DNA from: Chlamydomonas sphaeroides
Taxonomy: Eukaryota; Chlorophyta; Chlorophyceae; Chlamydomonadales; Chlamydomonadaceae
Reading direction: 5' to 3'
DNA length: 15,691 nt
NCBI GenBank assembly: GCA_001662425.1
Contig: BDDC01002145.1
Coordinates: forward strand, 1 to 15,691
This document shows positions 9,801-15,484 of the stretch, piece by piece. The position numbers were made by a program, and so were the translations under genes. Position 1 is the first letter of the stretch; every line of letters begins with the position of its first letter. The notes under the pieces were generated by a model, which made no database searches, was not told the DNA's origin, and saw nothing but the letters and a program-made list of their open reading frames with translations.

Positions 9801-12800
9801 TCCCGACGCTGCCGTCCGTAGGTGCTGGCACCGCGGCTCGCGAGCCTCAAGCTGGCGCTGGCCGGCCTTAAGACCAGCCACGCCCGGCCGCCGCCTGCCG
9901 CCGACGTCGGCGGCGCGGTCCCGCCCCCGCCCCCGCCCCTGCCGCGGCGCAGCAAGCCCTTCGTGGCGGTGGCGCTGGACGCGCGGCGGCTGGCGGTGGT
10001 GGTGGAGTCGGCCCCCATGGAGGCCTGGCTGGCGCTGCACGGCTCGGCGCTGCGGGTGGGGGCCGGGGCCGTGCGGGGCCGTCGGGCAGTGGGCGGCGCG
10101 TGAGGCGCGGGGCCCGCAGTGGCCGCCCGAGGCCCGGCCTGCAGCAGCAGCCCAGGATGCCCCTGACCCGCCCTCTTGCTGGCCACACCTGAATCCGTAT
10201 GGGCTGCCCGCCCCCTGCAGGCAACCACGGCGCAGCGCTGCCTGTACGAGCGGCTGCTCCAGGGCGGCTTCTCAAAGTCGCTGTCGCGCGCGCGCCGGGG
10301 ACCAGGCGCCGGCGAGGCCGCCGCCAGCGCCGCGGCCGCCGCCGCGGCGTCCGCGGCGCAGCGGGATGGCAGCCCGGGCCGCCTGCGCGCGTTCTTCCGG
10401 CGCCGCAGCACCGCCGTCACCCACCTGGCTCGCAGCAGCACCGACTCGAGCAGCAGCGCCAGCAGCGGCAGCAGCAGCACCGACTCGAGCAGCGGCTCGA
10501 GCAGCGGCGACGACAGCGGCGGCGAGGACCTGCGCGGCGGTGGCGATGGGGCCGAGGCCGAGGCGGAGGCCAGCCCGCAGCGGCGGCTCGAGGCGGCGGC
10601 GCGCGGGTCCTGCTCGGGAGCGGCGGCGCCCGCGGCGCCGGGCCCGCCGGGCCCGCGGCTGTCGGTGCTGCCGCCGCTGGCCTCATCCACATTGAGCGTG
10701 GGCTCCTCGGTCGTGGAGTCGGCTCCCTGGGACCCCGCCACGCACGGATACGACCAGGTGCGGGCCACTCGCTCGGAGCGCCAGCCTTGGGGGAAAAGGG
10801 GAGGAAGCGCTCAGGGTATGGGTGGTACGGGGAGGCAAGGGGAGGCGGAGGGGACGAGCAGTTGCGGCACAGTGCGTGCGTCTCGGCTGCCGCCTTGTTA
10901 GGCTGGAGCCCTAGACGCTGGCCGGCTCCGTGTGCGTGTGTGTGTTCCAGTGTTAAGTAGAACAGAACCCCACACGCGGCACAGCACAGATACGGCAAGG
11001 TGCGGTCCACTGCGAGCACCAGTCTAGGCCGGGTGTGCGGAAACGTGTTCTGGGTATCGGTGACACGGGGAGGCAAGGGGAGGCGGAGGGGACGAGCAGG
11101 TGTGGACTGCAGGTGGGCTGGGGCTGCCGTCGGGTCAGGCCGGGGCCCTAGCCACTGGCCGCCCTCGGCTGTGGGGAGTCCGCCCGGTGCGCCCCTCTCT
11201 TACTCAGCGCAGAGCCGCTGCCGGCTCCAGCACCCCTGCGCGACCCTACTGCCCCATGTTGACCCTACTACCCCATGTCGACCCTACTACCCAATGTCGA
11301 CCCTACTACCTACTGTCGACCCCATCCGTCCTCGGCCCCCGCCGCTCAGGTCATGAACGACGTGGCAGCCACCTACGTGGCCATGTGCAGGGCCATCCAG
11401 TCGGCCGCCGCCGTGGCCGGCCCCGCCGCTGGCCCCGGCGAGGGCCCCGCGGGCGGCCCCGGCAGCGGCCTGGTGGGCTGCCCGGGAGGCGCGCTGGTGC
11501 ACTTAGCGGCGTCCGAGGTGCAGGTGCGGCTTAGGGTTTTAGGGTTTTAGGGTTTTAGGGTATTAGGGTATTAGGGTTTTAGGGTTTCAGGGTTTTAGGG
11601 TCCGAGGTGCAGGTGCGGCCGTGGCGGGCTGTGCCGGGAAGGGAGGGACGGGACGGTGCGGGCGGTGCGGGCGGGCATGGGTGGGTGGGTGGGTGCAGGT
11701 GCAGGTGCGGCTCACCTGAGGTGCTGGACCAAGAGGGAGTTGAGGGGCGGGCAAACAAGGGTGGCAGCAGGTGGGGGCCCGCGGCCGGGGAAGCGACAGC
11801 CCCGATGCAGCTGGCTCTCGCCAGTGGCGCTGTGTCCCATCTCCCATCAAGCGGCGGGACAAGGGGACGCGTGCACTGGGCACTGGCCCCTGACCACGCC
11901 CTGCCCCCCACGGGACAGTTGTGCGGCGCCAGCTCCCCTCCTCCCTCCCCTTCCCCTTTCCCCCCTCCCCTCCCCTCCCCTACGGCCGCATGCGATCCGT
12001 GCGCAATGATCCCATGCACGTCCCCTCACTGCTTTCGCAACCTCCACCTATTTCATACCCCTCCCCTCTCCCTCCCCTCCCCCTCCCTTCCCGTCCCTGC
12101 CCCGCCGCGCAGCTGTGCCTGCTGGTGGCCCCCCACGGCTGCGACGAGGGCCGTCTGACGGCGGAGCAGGCCATTGCCCGCATCGACCCCGCCTCGGCCC
12201 CGGCGCCGCCCGGCGTGGGGCCGCTGCTGTTCGAGCGCGTCATCGCCATCTCGCTGGACGCGGCCGCCAGCGATGTGCAGGTGGGGACAGGGGCGGAAGG
12301 GGGGGGGACAGGGGGAAAAGGGGGCAAGGGGGGAAAGGGGGGGACAGGGGGGACGGGATGGAAGGGGGAAGGGGAAAATGTGCAGGTGGGGGAGAAAAAG
12401 GGGAAGGAGGCGCGCCGGCCATGGGGCCGTGTGGCCCCTGCGCCGCCGGGCCTGGTCCTCCTGGCCACGCAGCCCCGCCCACCGCACGGCCCAACGCAGG
12501 TCTGCCTGGCCGGCTGCGGCGGCCCGCCCACCGCCTCGCCCGCCGTGAGCCTGGGCTCGGTGGCGCTCGCGGGCTGGATCATCCGCGCGCGGCAGCTGGC
12601 GGCGCCGCCCCGCTGCGGCCCGGCCGTGGCCTGGCCCGTGGGCCGGTACCACGCGGCGCCTGTGGCGGTGCCGCTGCGCTTCTCGCGGCCCAACATGAAG
12701 ACCTACACGGAGCTGAGGATAGAGGTGGGCCGGGGAGTGGCGGGCGAGCAGGTGGGCACGGGCGGGCGCTGGGGTGGGCACGCGTGTCGCGCCTTGGGGC

Positions 12801-15484
12801 CTAGGGGCCTGGCGAGCCCAAGTAGCGACGTGAGCTCAGATGAATTGCCGGCTGACGAAACCCTCCCTAAACCTTCGCCCTGCTACCACAGGCGGATGGC
12901 CTGATGGCCTCGGCCGGCACCGCCGCGGAACCCGCCCTGGCACAGGTAGGGGAATGCTGGTGGAGGCGTGTGGGAAGGGCGTGTGGGGACACGCGCAGCG
13001 GCGGCGGGGGCGCCACGGCACGCGGCGAGCTGACGGGAGGGGGCAAGCGCAACTGGACGAGGCGACCAGAGGCGAGACGGCGCTGCCGGCAAGGCGCCGC
13101 ACCCCGCCGGAACTCGCAAGCACCTCCGCCCAACTCTGCCGCGCCGGCCGCCTGCCCCTCCCTCCCCTGCAGCTGGTCCGGGCGCTCAAGCAGCGGGTGC
13201 TGCCGCCCGCGCCGCAGCTGCTGCGCCCCGACGGCAGCGTCGCGGCGGGCCACGCGCTGCCGCCGCCGCAGCCGCCCGCCGACTCGGCCGCGGCCGGGGA
13301 CGGCGGCGCCGGCGCCGCACCGGCGCCTGCTGCGAGCCCCTCGGGCCTGCCGCCCTGGGACAACATGCGATACGTGTGGCGCGGGGGACTCAAGGTGGGA
13401 GCGAGGGAGCGTCGATCGCCGCGCGCGGACCCATTGTTGTGTGTTATGCTGTGCCACACGAAGATCCAGCTGGACTCGCCAAAACCTGTGGACTCCTGCC
13501 AAGTCCGCCCCCGGCCCGCCTCACCAGCTGACGCCGCCGCCGTGTGCCGCCGCCGGCCTCAGCCCCCCGACGCATGTATCGTATCTCTGCCTAGCGGGCT
13601 TGACCCAGCGCGCTCACCGCCCACCTCTCACTGCACCCCTCCCCGCCCTCCCCACAGGTCAAGGTGCGCGGCCTGCAGGCCGCCGCGTCGCCCGCCCTGG
13701 AGCTGCCGCTGACGGCCGCCGACCCGCGGGTCGCCATCTGCGCCGCCACGCTCGAGTTCGCGGCCGAGCCCTGCGGCGCCACCAAGCTCACGGCCACGGA
13801 GCTCATCCTGGCGGCGCACCTGCCGGCGCCGGGCCGGGGCGCGGGTGCGTACGGCAGATGCCAGTAGGGACGGTCGGTACGGAATACGGGAATGCCAATA
13901 CGCGTGATTAGTACGTACAAAAAATCGTGGCGCCAGGGGTCGGGTACGCCGTACCCAGCGCGTATTTTTACGGGCCGACCCGAGGGCTTGGGCAGTTGAC
14001 CCCGTGCGTGTGGCAGAGGCGAGCGTGCAGAGACGCGGCGGAGACGCGTTTGGACGTTGTTGGGACATTGTCGTCGGGGCATACGCCGCGTGCGCGGCAC
14101 ACGCGCCACTACGCGCCGCCACCCGCCACCCGCTCCCATACGGCTGCTGTGGACCAGGTCTCAGCCGGCGGCACCAACAGCAGCTATGCGGCGGGCGCTC
14201 GCACGCATATCCTGGGAGCCCCCATCTACCCCTCCCATTAGAACTGGAGCCACCTCCCGCTCAATTTTCGTTGCGGGCTCCGTTACGGGCTCGAGCCAGC
14301 GCGCTCACCGCTCCTGCACTGCACCACCCTCCCTCACCTCCCGCGCTCTGTGGTTTGCTATCGGCAAGGCAGCAAATCCTCTTGCCAGCGCCTGGCCCTC
14401 CCTCGCCCCTCCCTGGCAGGCGAGCCGCTGCTGTCGCTGCCGCTGCTAGCGGTGCCGCAGCTGCATCTGGAGCTGAGGGCGGCGTTCAAGCAGCGAGCGC
14501 CCTCGCCCTACGCCTTCGAGCTGCTCACCGGGCCGCCGCCGCCGGGCACGCTGCAGGCGAGCAGGGGCCAGGGGGCCAGGGGCGTCTCGGTTGTTGCTGC
14601 GGCTGGGCCCCGCCCCCCTCCCCCCGCCCCGCTCACCGCACCCACCTAGCTGCGGTGGCGGCCTCAGCGCGTCCCCAGCCCCGCGTGCCGTTGCGGCCCT
14701 GCGCCTGGCCCTGAGGCCGAAGGGGCCCACGGGCCGCGCCTGCGCCACATCCGTTGCCCCGCCCTGCACCTGCCCCAGGCTCCCAGCGCCGACGGCCCCA
14801 GCGCCGACGCCCCGCCCGCCGCGCCCACCAACACAGGCATTCACGTGCACTCGCCGCTGGCCCTCCCCCTGGGCCCTCCCCCCTGGCCCCGCCCCCTGGC
14901 CCTGCCCCCATGCCGCGCAGGGCCCCGTGGACGTGCCCGGCCTCATGCGCGCCAGCTCCTGGTCCCTTAGCCTGGAGGCGCGCCTCACGGCCGACCCCGC
15001 CTCGCACCTGGCCGCCCGCACCCAGCACCACCCGCCCGGCGCTGTCGGGCTGGGGGCTGAGGGCTGCGGCCTGCCCCGCGTGGTGCTGGGGGAGCTGCAG
15101 GCAGGGCGGGCAATGGGGGCCGGGGGGAGCGGGAGCTGGGAGTTGAGGGCGATGAGGCAGCTTCGGGCAGGGCAGGGATGCCTGCTTGCCCACAAGGGCC
15201 GAGCGAGCGCTGTGTTCGTATGCGTGTGGGCTGCAACCCGCCGTCCTGACTCCTGGCTACCGCGCCCGCGTGCTTCCGAGCAGGTCAAGGCGCTCAAGGC
15301 GGTGATCGGCGGCCTGGGCGGCGGGGCGCCCGTCACCACGCGAGGCGCCTGGAAGCGCGGCCGCGCGGCCCCGGGCCGGCCGACGGCGGGCGGCCCTGCT
15401 GCCGGCGGCGGGCTGGGCGGGCTGCTGAGCGGGCTCGAGGTGCTGGTCAAGGCGCCGCTGCTGGAGGTGGTGCATGACGCGCAG
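2571..15484 (+). CDS. SABRE/Hobbit/Fmp27-type bridge-like lipid transfer protein (BLTP2 family), 21 visible exons, 3' end outside window
   Basis: The assembled protein is about 2,432 residues so far. Seen: residues 2-25 form one hydrophobic helix. Next come LTLVMSK-GPVQTVAVEAMELRLD across an exon junction (like the plant SABRE stretch ending KKG..ESVSVGEIKLSLR), LPEQAAFSLAGLRATAG, RPNMKTYTELRIE (about 2093-2105) and PPWDNMRYVWRGGLK (about 2183-2197), which resembles the GFWDK motif of Fmp27. Many short alternating hydrophobic strands lie between. Known of the family: an endoplasmic-reticulum-anchored rod of repeating beta-groove modules that carries lipids at membrane contact sites. Inferred: the same role here. 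All 20 internal junctions keep phase (17 GT-AG and 3 proposed GC-AG introns). Low-complexity inserts make it much longer than plant homologues up to the same motifs. The C-terminal half lies beyond the window. Family comparison is from memory, not an alignment. Confidence 0.82.
2651..2866 (+). other. Intron 1, GC-AG type
   Basis: The donor reads ACAG/GCAAGT, a textbook GC donor. The acceptor is GCTGCCCAG/GG at 2866. Phase 2 on both sides gives LLRD-R-VVAFLAKRAG, after which the frame runs straight into the SABRE-like block. A GT donor a few bases on (CAA/GTGTGA) is weaker and would not keep this phase with the same acceptor. Length is 216 bases. Confidence 0.7.
2867..3220 (+). other. Exons 2 and 3 (2867-2966, 3050-3220): conserved N-terminal block
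   Basis: Exon 2 encodes VVAFLAKRAGVQYYRAEQLG and continues to LTLVMSK. Exon 3 continues GPVQTVAVEAMELRLDGAGR and ends at LTLQ. The separating intron 2967-3049 is only 83 bases (AAG/GTGCGG...CCCACAG/GG), phase 0. The joined LTLVMSK-GPVQTVAVEAMELRLD stretch is my strongest N-terminal match to plant SABRE/KIP, where a lysine-glycine step precedes a strand pair of the same pattern. This is the first repeating beta-groove strand set in the family. The next intron is 3221-3305 (85 bases, CAG/GTGCGC). Confidence 0.78.
3306..3961 (+). other. Exon 4: beta-strand segments with basic and polyglutamine inserts
   Basis: Phase 0 start GVEVRLRPSAPP, phase 2 end. Ordered-looking strands (IRLEVSGLTVL, TLAVRLSSLALWGAARLD, GLHLELSGLSLALEH, LAVRCDGLALYCGFAG) alternate with disordered inserts. 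One insert is an Arg run near residue 135-142, one is rich in Ala and Pro, and one is a pure run of 16 glutamines at about 292-307. The strand pattern fits the lipid-groove core, while the inserts probably hang off as loops. The exon ends CAG/GTGGGGAC. Confidence 0.75.
3828..3875 (+). repeat. Pure (CAG)16 encoding polyglutamine
   Basis: Sixteen uninterrupted CAG codons in the reading frame of exon 4, between an ordered strand (LSLALEHGPDS) and GTRQQAPPLAVRCDG. A pure trinucleotide run of this length should be length-variable between strains. On the other strand it would read as polyalanine or polyleucine (GCT/CTG), which accounts for a poly-Ala or poly-Cys look in antisense frames. Confidence 0.95.
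3962..4086 (+). other. Intron 5 (125 bases), ends shared with intron 15
   Basis: GT-AG intron, phase 2, starting GTGGGGAC and ending GGCCCAACGCAG. Inside, an imperfect duplication around GGCGAGGGGCCGTGC occurs at about 3986-4003 and 4018-4033. The last 13 intronic plus first 3 exonic bases (4074-4089) are identical to 12487-12502 at the end of intron 15, and both introns begin CAG/GTGGGGAC. Confidence 0.72.
4087..4531 (+). other. Exon 5
   Basis: Phase 2 entry completes an Arg codon, then SSGGCAPGRLQSVACDVREV and onwards to LRRLQAVLPEQ at a phase 0 exit. SVACDVREVALDATALVAAP has alternating strand character. The rest is Ala/Gly/Pro/Gln-rich and likely disordered, with a possible helix at ALEALALTTASHKLAKARHA. 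The exit joins exon 6 as LPEQ-AAFSLAGLRATAG, matching the family's LPEK-VSFNLPKL-like step. Confidence 0.75.
4532..4938 (+). other. Intron 6 (407 bases) with GT repeats and a 68-bp imperfect tandem repeat
   Basis: The donor lies in GAGCAG/GTGTGTGTG and the acceptor is ATGCCCGCAG/GC, phase 0. The intron opens with (GT)6, has a second run (GT)9 at 4616-4633, and carries the 30-base element at 4586-4615 that recurs in intron 13. Segments 4634-4701 and 4723-4790 are diverged copies of one another (offset 89), sharing GCATGTG.GCATGGCC and AGCACGTTG. Confidence 0.75.
4939..7421 (+). other. Exon 6: giant exon, groove core interrupted by long disordered inserts
   Basis: 2,483 bases with no stop, phase 0 entry and phase 2 exit, about 827 residues (485-1311). 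Strand-like islands are AAFSLAGLRATAG, QLVVGRCDLRLTP, GLELLLKLEPLALL, LRGLSLCLGL, GCYTLDLAEASVSASFCFSA, GSFVLVLQGLSLTATAD, LSADVALALGRIEAALPSPQ, RVTLRSLSVECPEGLCVRLP, CEFELSASSLKASVWPGRPS, LRLPKLKLLSA and ALQRLELSG. Between them are Ala/Pro/Ser/Gly-rich inserts, the largest at about residues 679-918. The islands fit successive groove strands. The inserts explain the unusual size. Unrecognised introns inside cannot be excluded, but none is needed. Confidence 0.7.
7116..7221 (+). repeat. 24-bp tandem repeat encoding AP(A)n inside exon 6
   Basis: CTGCTGCGGCCGCCGCCG recurs at 7157, 7181 and, in a shortened form, 7205, with a period of 24 bases, preceded by related GCAGCAGC and GCCGCAGCC sequence. 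It encodes blocks of alanine separated by single prolines (about residues 1211-1245). Being a multiple of three, copy-number change would not shift the frame. Confidence 0.9.
7640..8933 (+). other. Exons 7-9 (7640-7896, 8144-8246, 8477-8933)
   Basis: Exon 7 completes Gly and reads ARLELDVDVALVALAAAEGL, ending LELRASDWELSVGI (phase 1). Exon 8 reads AAERLTAAAAEVRASSGLRS and ends LAVRLNGSR (phase 2). Exon 9 reads LLDVEYASVGSPAADG, then a disordered Ala/His/Arg/Ser insert with a run of about 13 Ala, and ends KRPR (phase 0). Introns are 7422-7639 (GG/GTACGT), 7897-8143 (ATAG/GTGCGG) and 8247-8476 (CAG/GTTGGT). Alternating strands fit further groove modules. All three phases agree across junctions, which supports the model. 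Confidence 0.74.
9155..10055 (+). other. Exons 10 and 11 (9155-9379, 9822-10055): conserved groove module
   Basis: Exon 10 ends SLELVLLGATLRVPHDESIG then RVFALSLLWSRAVKQ. Exon 11 gives VLAPRLASLKLALAGLKTSH and KPFVAVALDARRLAVVVESA, ending MEAWLALHGSALR. The HGT-RL-VPH-like and DDPFE.WLA-like patterns recall the corresponding blocks of SABRE and Fmp27, where a beta-strand pair is followed by an acidic-hydrophobic strand. Upstream intron 8934-9154 (CCCAGG/GTGCGT...CCCGCAG), phase 0. Exon 11 exits CTGCGG/GTGGGG into intron 10056-10220. A polyproline-like VPPPPPPLP insert precedes the last strand. Confidence 0.76.
9380..9821 (+). repeat. Intron 11 (442 bases) built largely of CTGGCTGGG repeats and a 76-bp duplication
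   Basis: Starts CAAGCAG/GTGTGG and ends CCGTAG/GTG, phase 0. The motif GGCGCCTGGCTGGG occurs about five times in the first 50 bases, again near 9538 and again near 9664. Segments 9441-9516 and 9671-9742 are diverged copies sharing GGCTGGGGCGATGGC at the start and GCCGCCTGCACTGG at the end. No coding sense is seen in it. Confidence 0.78.
10221..10757 (+). other. Exon 12: Ser/Asp-rich disordered segment
   Basis: Phase 0 to phase 0, 179 residues. It opens ATTAQRCLYERLLQGGFSKS, then an Ala run, then a basic stretch RLRAFFRRRSTAVTHLARS, then a Ser/Asp/Gly/Glu-rich acidic tract with repeated SSSTDSSS and GSSSGDDSGGED. It closes with ESAPWDPATHGYDQ, which leads into exon 13. Serines next to acidic residues would suit casein-kinase-2-type phosphorylation, which is inference only. 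The two STDSSS repeats are also visible in the DNA as ACCGACTCGAGCAGC (from 10440 and from 10479). Confidence 0.72.
10939..10968 (+). repeat. 30-base element shared with intron 6
   Basis: 10939-10968 equals 4586-4615 except for one A/G difference. The core is GTTCCAGTGTTARGTAGAAC, with TGTTC and GAACA arms that could pair. GT-rich sequence precedes or follows both copies. It may be a fragment of a dispersed element. Confidence 0.85.
11242..11317 (+). repeat. 19-bp tandem repeat, four copies, in intron 13
   Basis: Unit GACCCTACTACCCCATGTC at 11242, 11261, 11280 and 11299, with one to three changes per copy and a partial fifth at 11318. It ends shortly before the polypyrimidine-poor acceptor CGCTCAG at 11349. 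Confidence 0.92.
11511..11619 (+). repeat. Interstitial telomeric repeat flanked by an exact 20-bp direct repeat
   Basis: 11531-11600 is TTAGGG followed by eight 8-base units: five TTTTAGGG, two TATTAGGG and one TTTCAGGG. It is flanked by identical 20-base copies at 11511-11530 and 11600-11619 (one shared G). The first copy spans the exon 13/intron 14 boundary, so the splice donor CAG/GTGCGGC is duplicated. A third, shorter copy of GGTGCAGGTGCGGC stands at 11698-11711. Confidence 0.95.
11524..12112 (+). other. Intron 14 (589 bases): telomeric insert, then long pyrimidine tracts
   Basis: Donor GTGCAG/GTGCGG, acceptor CCGCGCAG/CTG, phase 0. After the telomeric insert comes GGGTGGGTGGGTGGG-type sequence (about 11680-11697). 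Two C/T-rich tracts follow, at about 11934-11981 and 12046-12105, with very few purines. The second supplies the polypyrimidine tract of the acceptor. Using the downstream donor copy at 11613 would read an in-frame TAG at 11548-11550. Confidence 0.78.
12281..12499 (+). other. Intron 15 (219 bases): G-rich, stop-free and a multiple of three
   Basis: Donor GATGTGCAG/GTGGGGAC, acceptor GGCCCAACGCAG/GTC, phase 0. The sense strand from 12281 to about 12415 is packed with G runs of four to eight. The intron has no in-frame stop and is 73 codons long, so retention would insert a Gly/Lys-rich peptide. A copy of the donor, ATGTGCAGGTGGGG (12378-12391), provides a second phase 0 donor at 12386, which would add 35 codons. 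Confidence 0.72.
12892..13844 (+). other. Exons 16-18 (12892-12945, 13173-13394, 13658-13844): GFWDK-like block
   Basis: Exon 16 is tiny (18 codons, ADGLMASAGTAAEPALAQ). Exon 17 starts LVRALKQRVLPPAPQLLRPD and ends GLPPWDNMRYVWRGGLK. Exon 18 begins VKVRGLQAAASPALELPLTA and ends GATKLTATELILAAHLPAPG (phase 1). EPALAQ-LVRALKQRVL parallels the family helix after the MKTY block. PPWDNMRYVWRGGLK matches the GFWDK signature (W-D-x-M/I-R-x-x-x-x-G), and the following strands fit the plant pattern. Introns: 12725-12891, 12946-13172 (CAG/GTAGGG), 13395-13657 (AAG/GTGGGA). The tiny exon is supported by phase and by its fit to the family. Confidence 0.8.
13845..14419 (+). other. Intron 19 (575 bases) with an AT-rich hairpin
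   Basis: Donor GCGG/GTGCGT, acceptor CCCTGGCAG/GC, phase 1. At about 13911-13970 the sequence is unusually AT-rich and carries GGGTAC-GCC-GTACCC (13942-13956) inside looser arms with A and T runs. A 16-base string CCAGCGCGCTCACCGC occurs at the 3' end of intron 18 (about 13606) and again at about 14295. The rest shows nothing recognisable. Confidence 0.7.
14420..15484 (+). other. Exons 19-21 (14420-14556, 14921-15100, 15284-15484)
   Basis: Exon 19 completes Gly, then EPLLSLPLLAVPQLHLELRA and ends FELLTGPPPPGTLQ. Exon 20 reads GPVDVPGLMRASSWSLSLEA and ends GLPRVVLGELQ. Exon 21 reads VKALKAVIGGLGGGAPVTTR and ends LLSGLEVLVKAPLLEVVHDAQ/GTGGGG. The family has, in this order, a strand with NHYLFALP-like ending, an SLSLRW-like strand, a HDL..IVKFW-like segment and a VM.EF.LRLD-like strand, which I can place here. 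The two introns between exons 19, 20 and 21 need GC donors (CAG/GCGAGC at 14557, CAG/GCAGGG at 15101). The stretch 14921-15505 is open throughout, so the exon 20/21 split is the least certain junction. Confidence 0.66.
14557..14920 (+). other. Intron 20 (364 bases), probable GC-AG intron
   Basis: Donor CTGCAG/GCGAGC, acceptor TGCCGCGCAG/GGC, phase 0. Weaker GT donors in the same phase stand at 14584 (GTCTCG) and 14590 (GTTGTT) and would add 9-11 codons. An in-frame stop ends at 14649, so some intron must remove it. The body is C-rich, with GCCCCCTGGCCC-type repeats near the acceptor. Confidence 0.58.

Larger units (their letters stand above)
10758..11349 (+). other. Intron 13 (592 bases) carrying a duplicated exon-intron junction and other repeats
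   Basis: Donor GACCAG/GTGCGG, acceptor CCGCTCAG/GTC, phase 0. The end of exon 12 plus the first part of the intron (about 10738-10861) is repeated at about 10977-11099, including an exact 35-base block (10827-10861 and 11065-11099) and a second donor-like AAG/GTGCGG at 11000. Between the two copies lies the 30-base element (10939-10968). Further on is a 19-bp tandem array. Confidence 0.8.
11350..12724 (+). other. Exons 13-15 (11350-11523, 12113-12280, 12500-12724): MKTY block
   Basis: Exon 13 starts VMNDVAATYVAMCRAIQSAA and ends LVHLAASEVQ. Exon 14 reads LCLLVAPHGCDEGRLTAEQA and ends RVIAISLDAAASDVQ. Exon 15 reads VCLAGCGGPPTASP, then LGSVALAGWIIRARQLAAPP, then VGRYHAAPVAVPLRFSRPNM-KTYTELRIE. 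The last stretch matches the family block in which a Gly-Arg-Trp/Tyr step is followed by PPMKTYSDLRI-like sequence, my clearest mid-protein match to SABRE. All three exons keep phase 0. The exon 14 to exon 15 order copies the family's strand-loop-strand layout. Confidence 0.82.

Noticed and set aside
10939..10975. A minus-strand peptide pattern VLFYLTLEHT shared by introns 6 and 13, suggesting a transposon protein fragment
   Set aside because: It is only the translation of the 30-base repeat. Ten residues cannot support coding origin, although the one difference would be synonymous.
11531..11600. The telomeric units as a true chromosome end
   Set aside because: Only nine units, with coding exons of the same gene on both sides in phase. 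It is an interstitial block.
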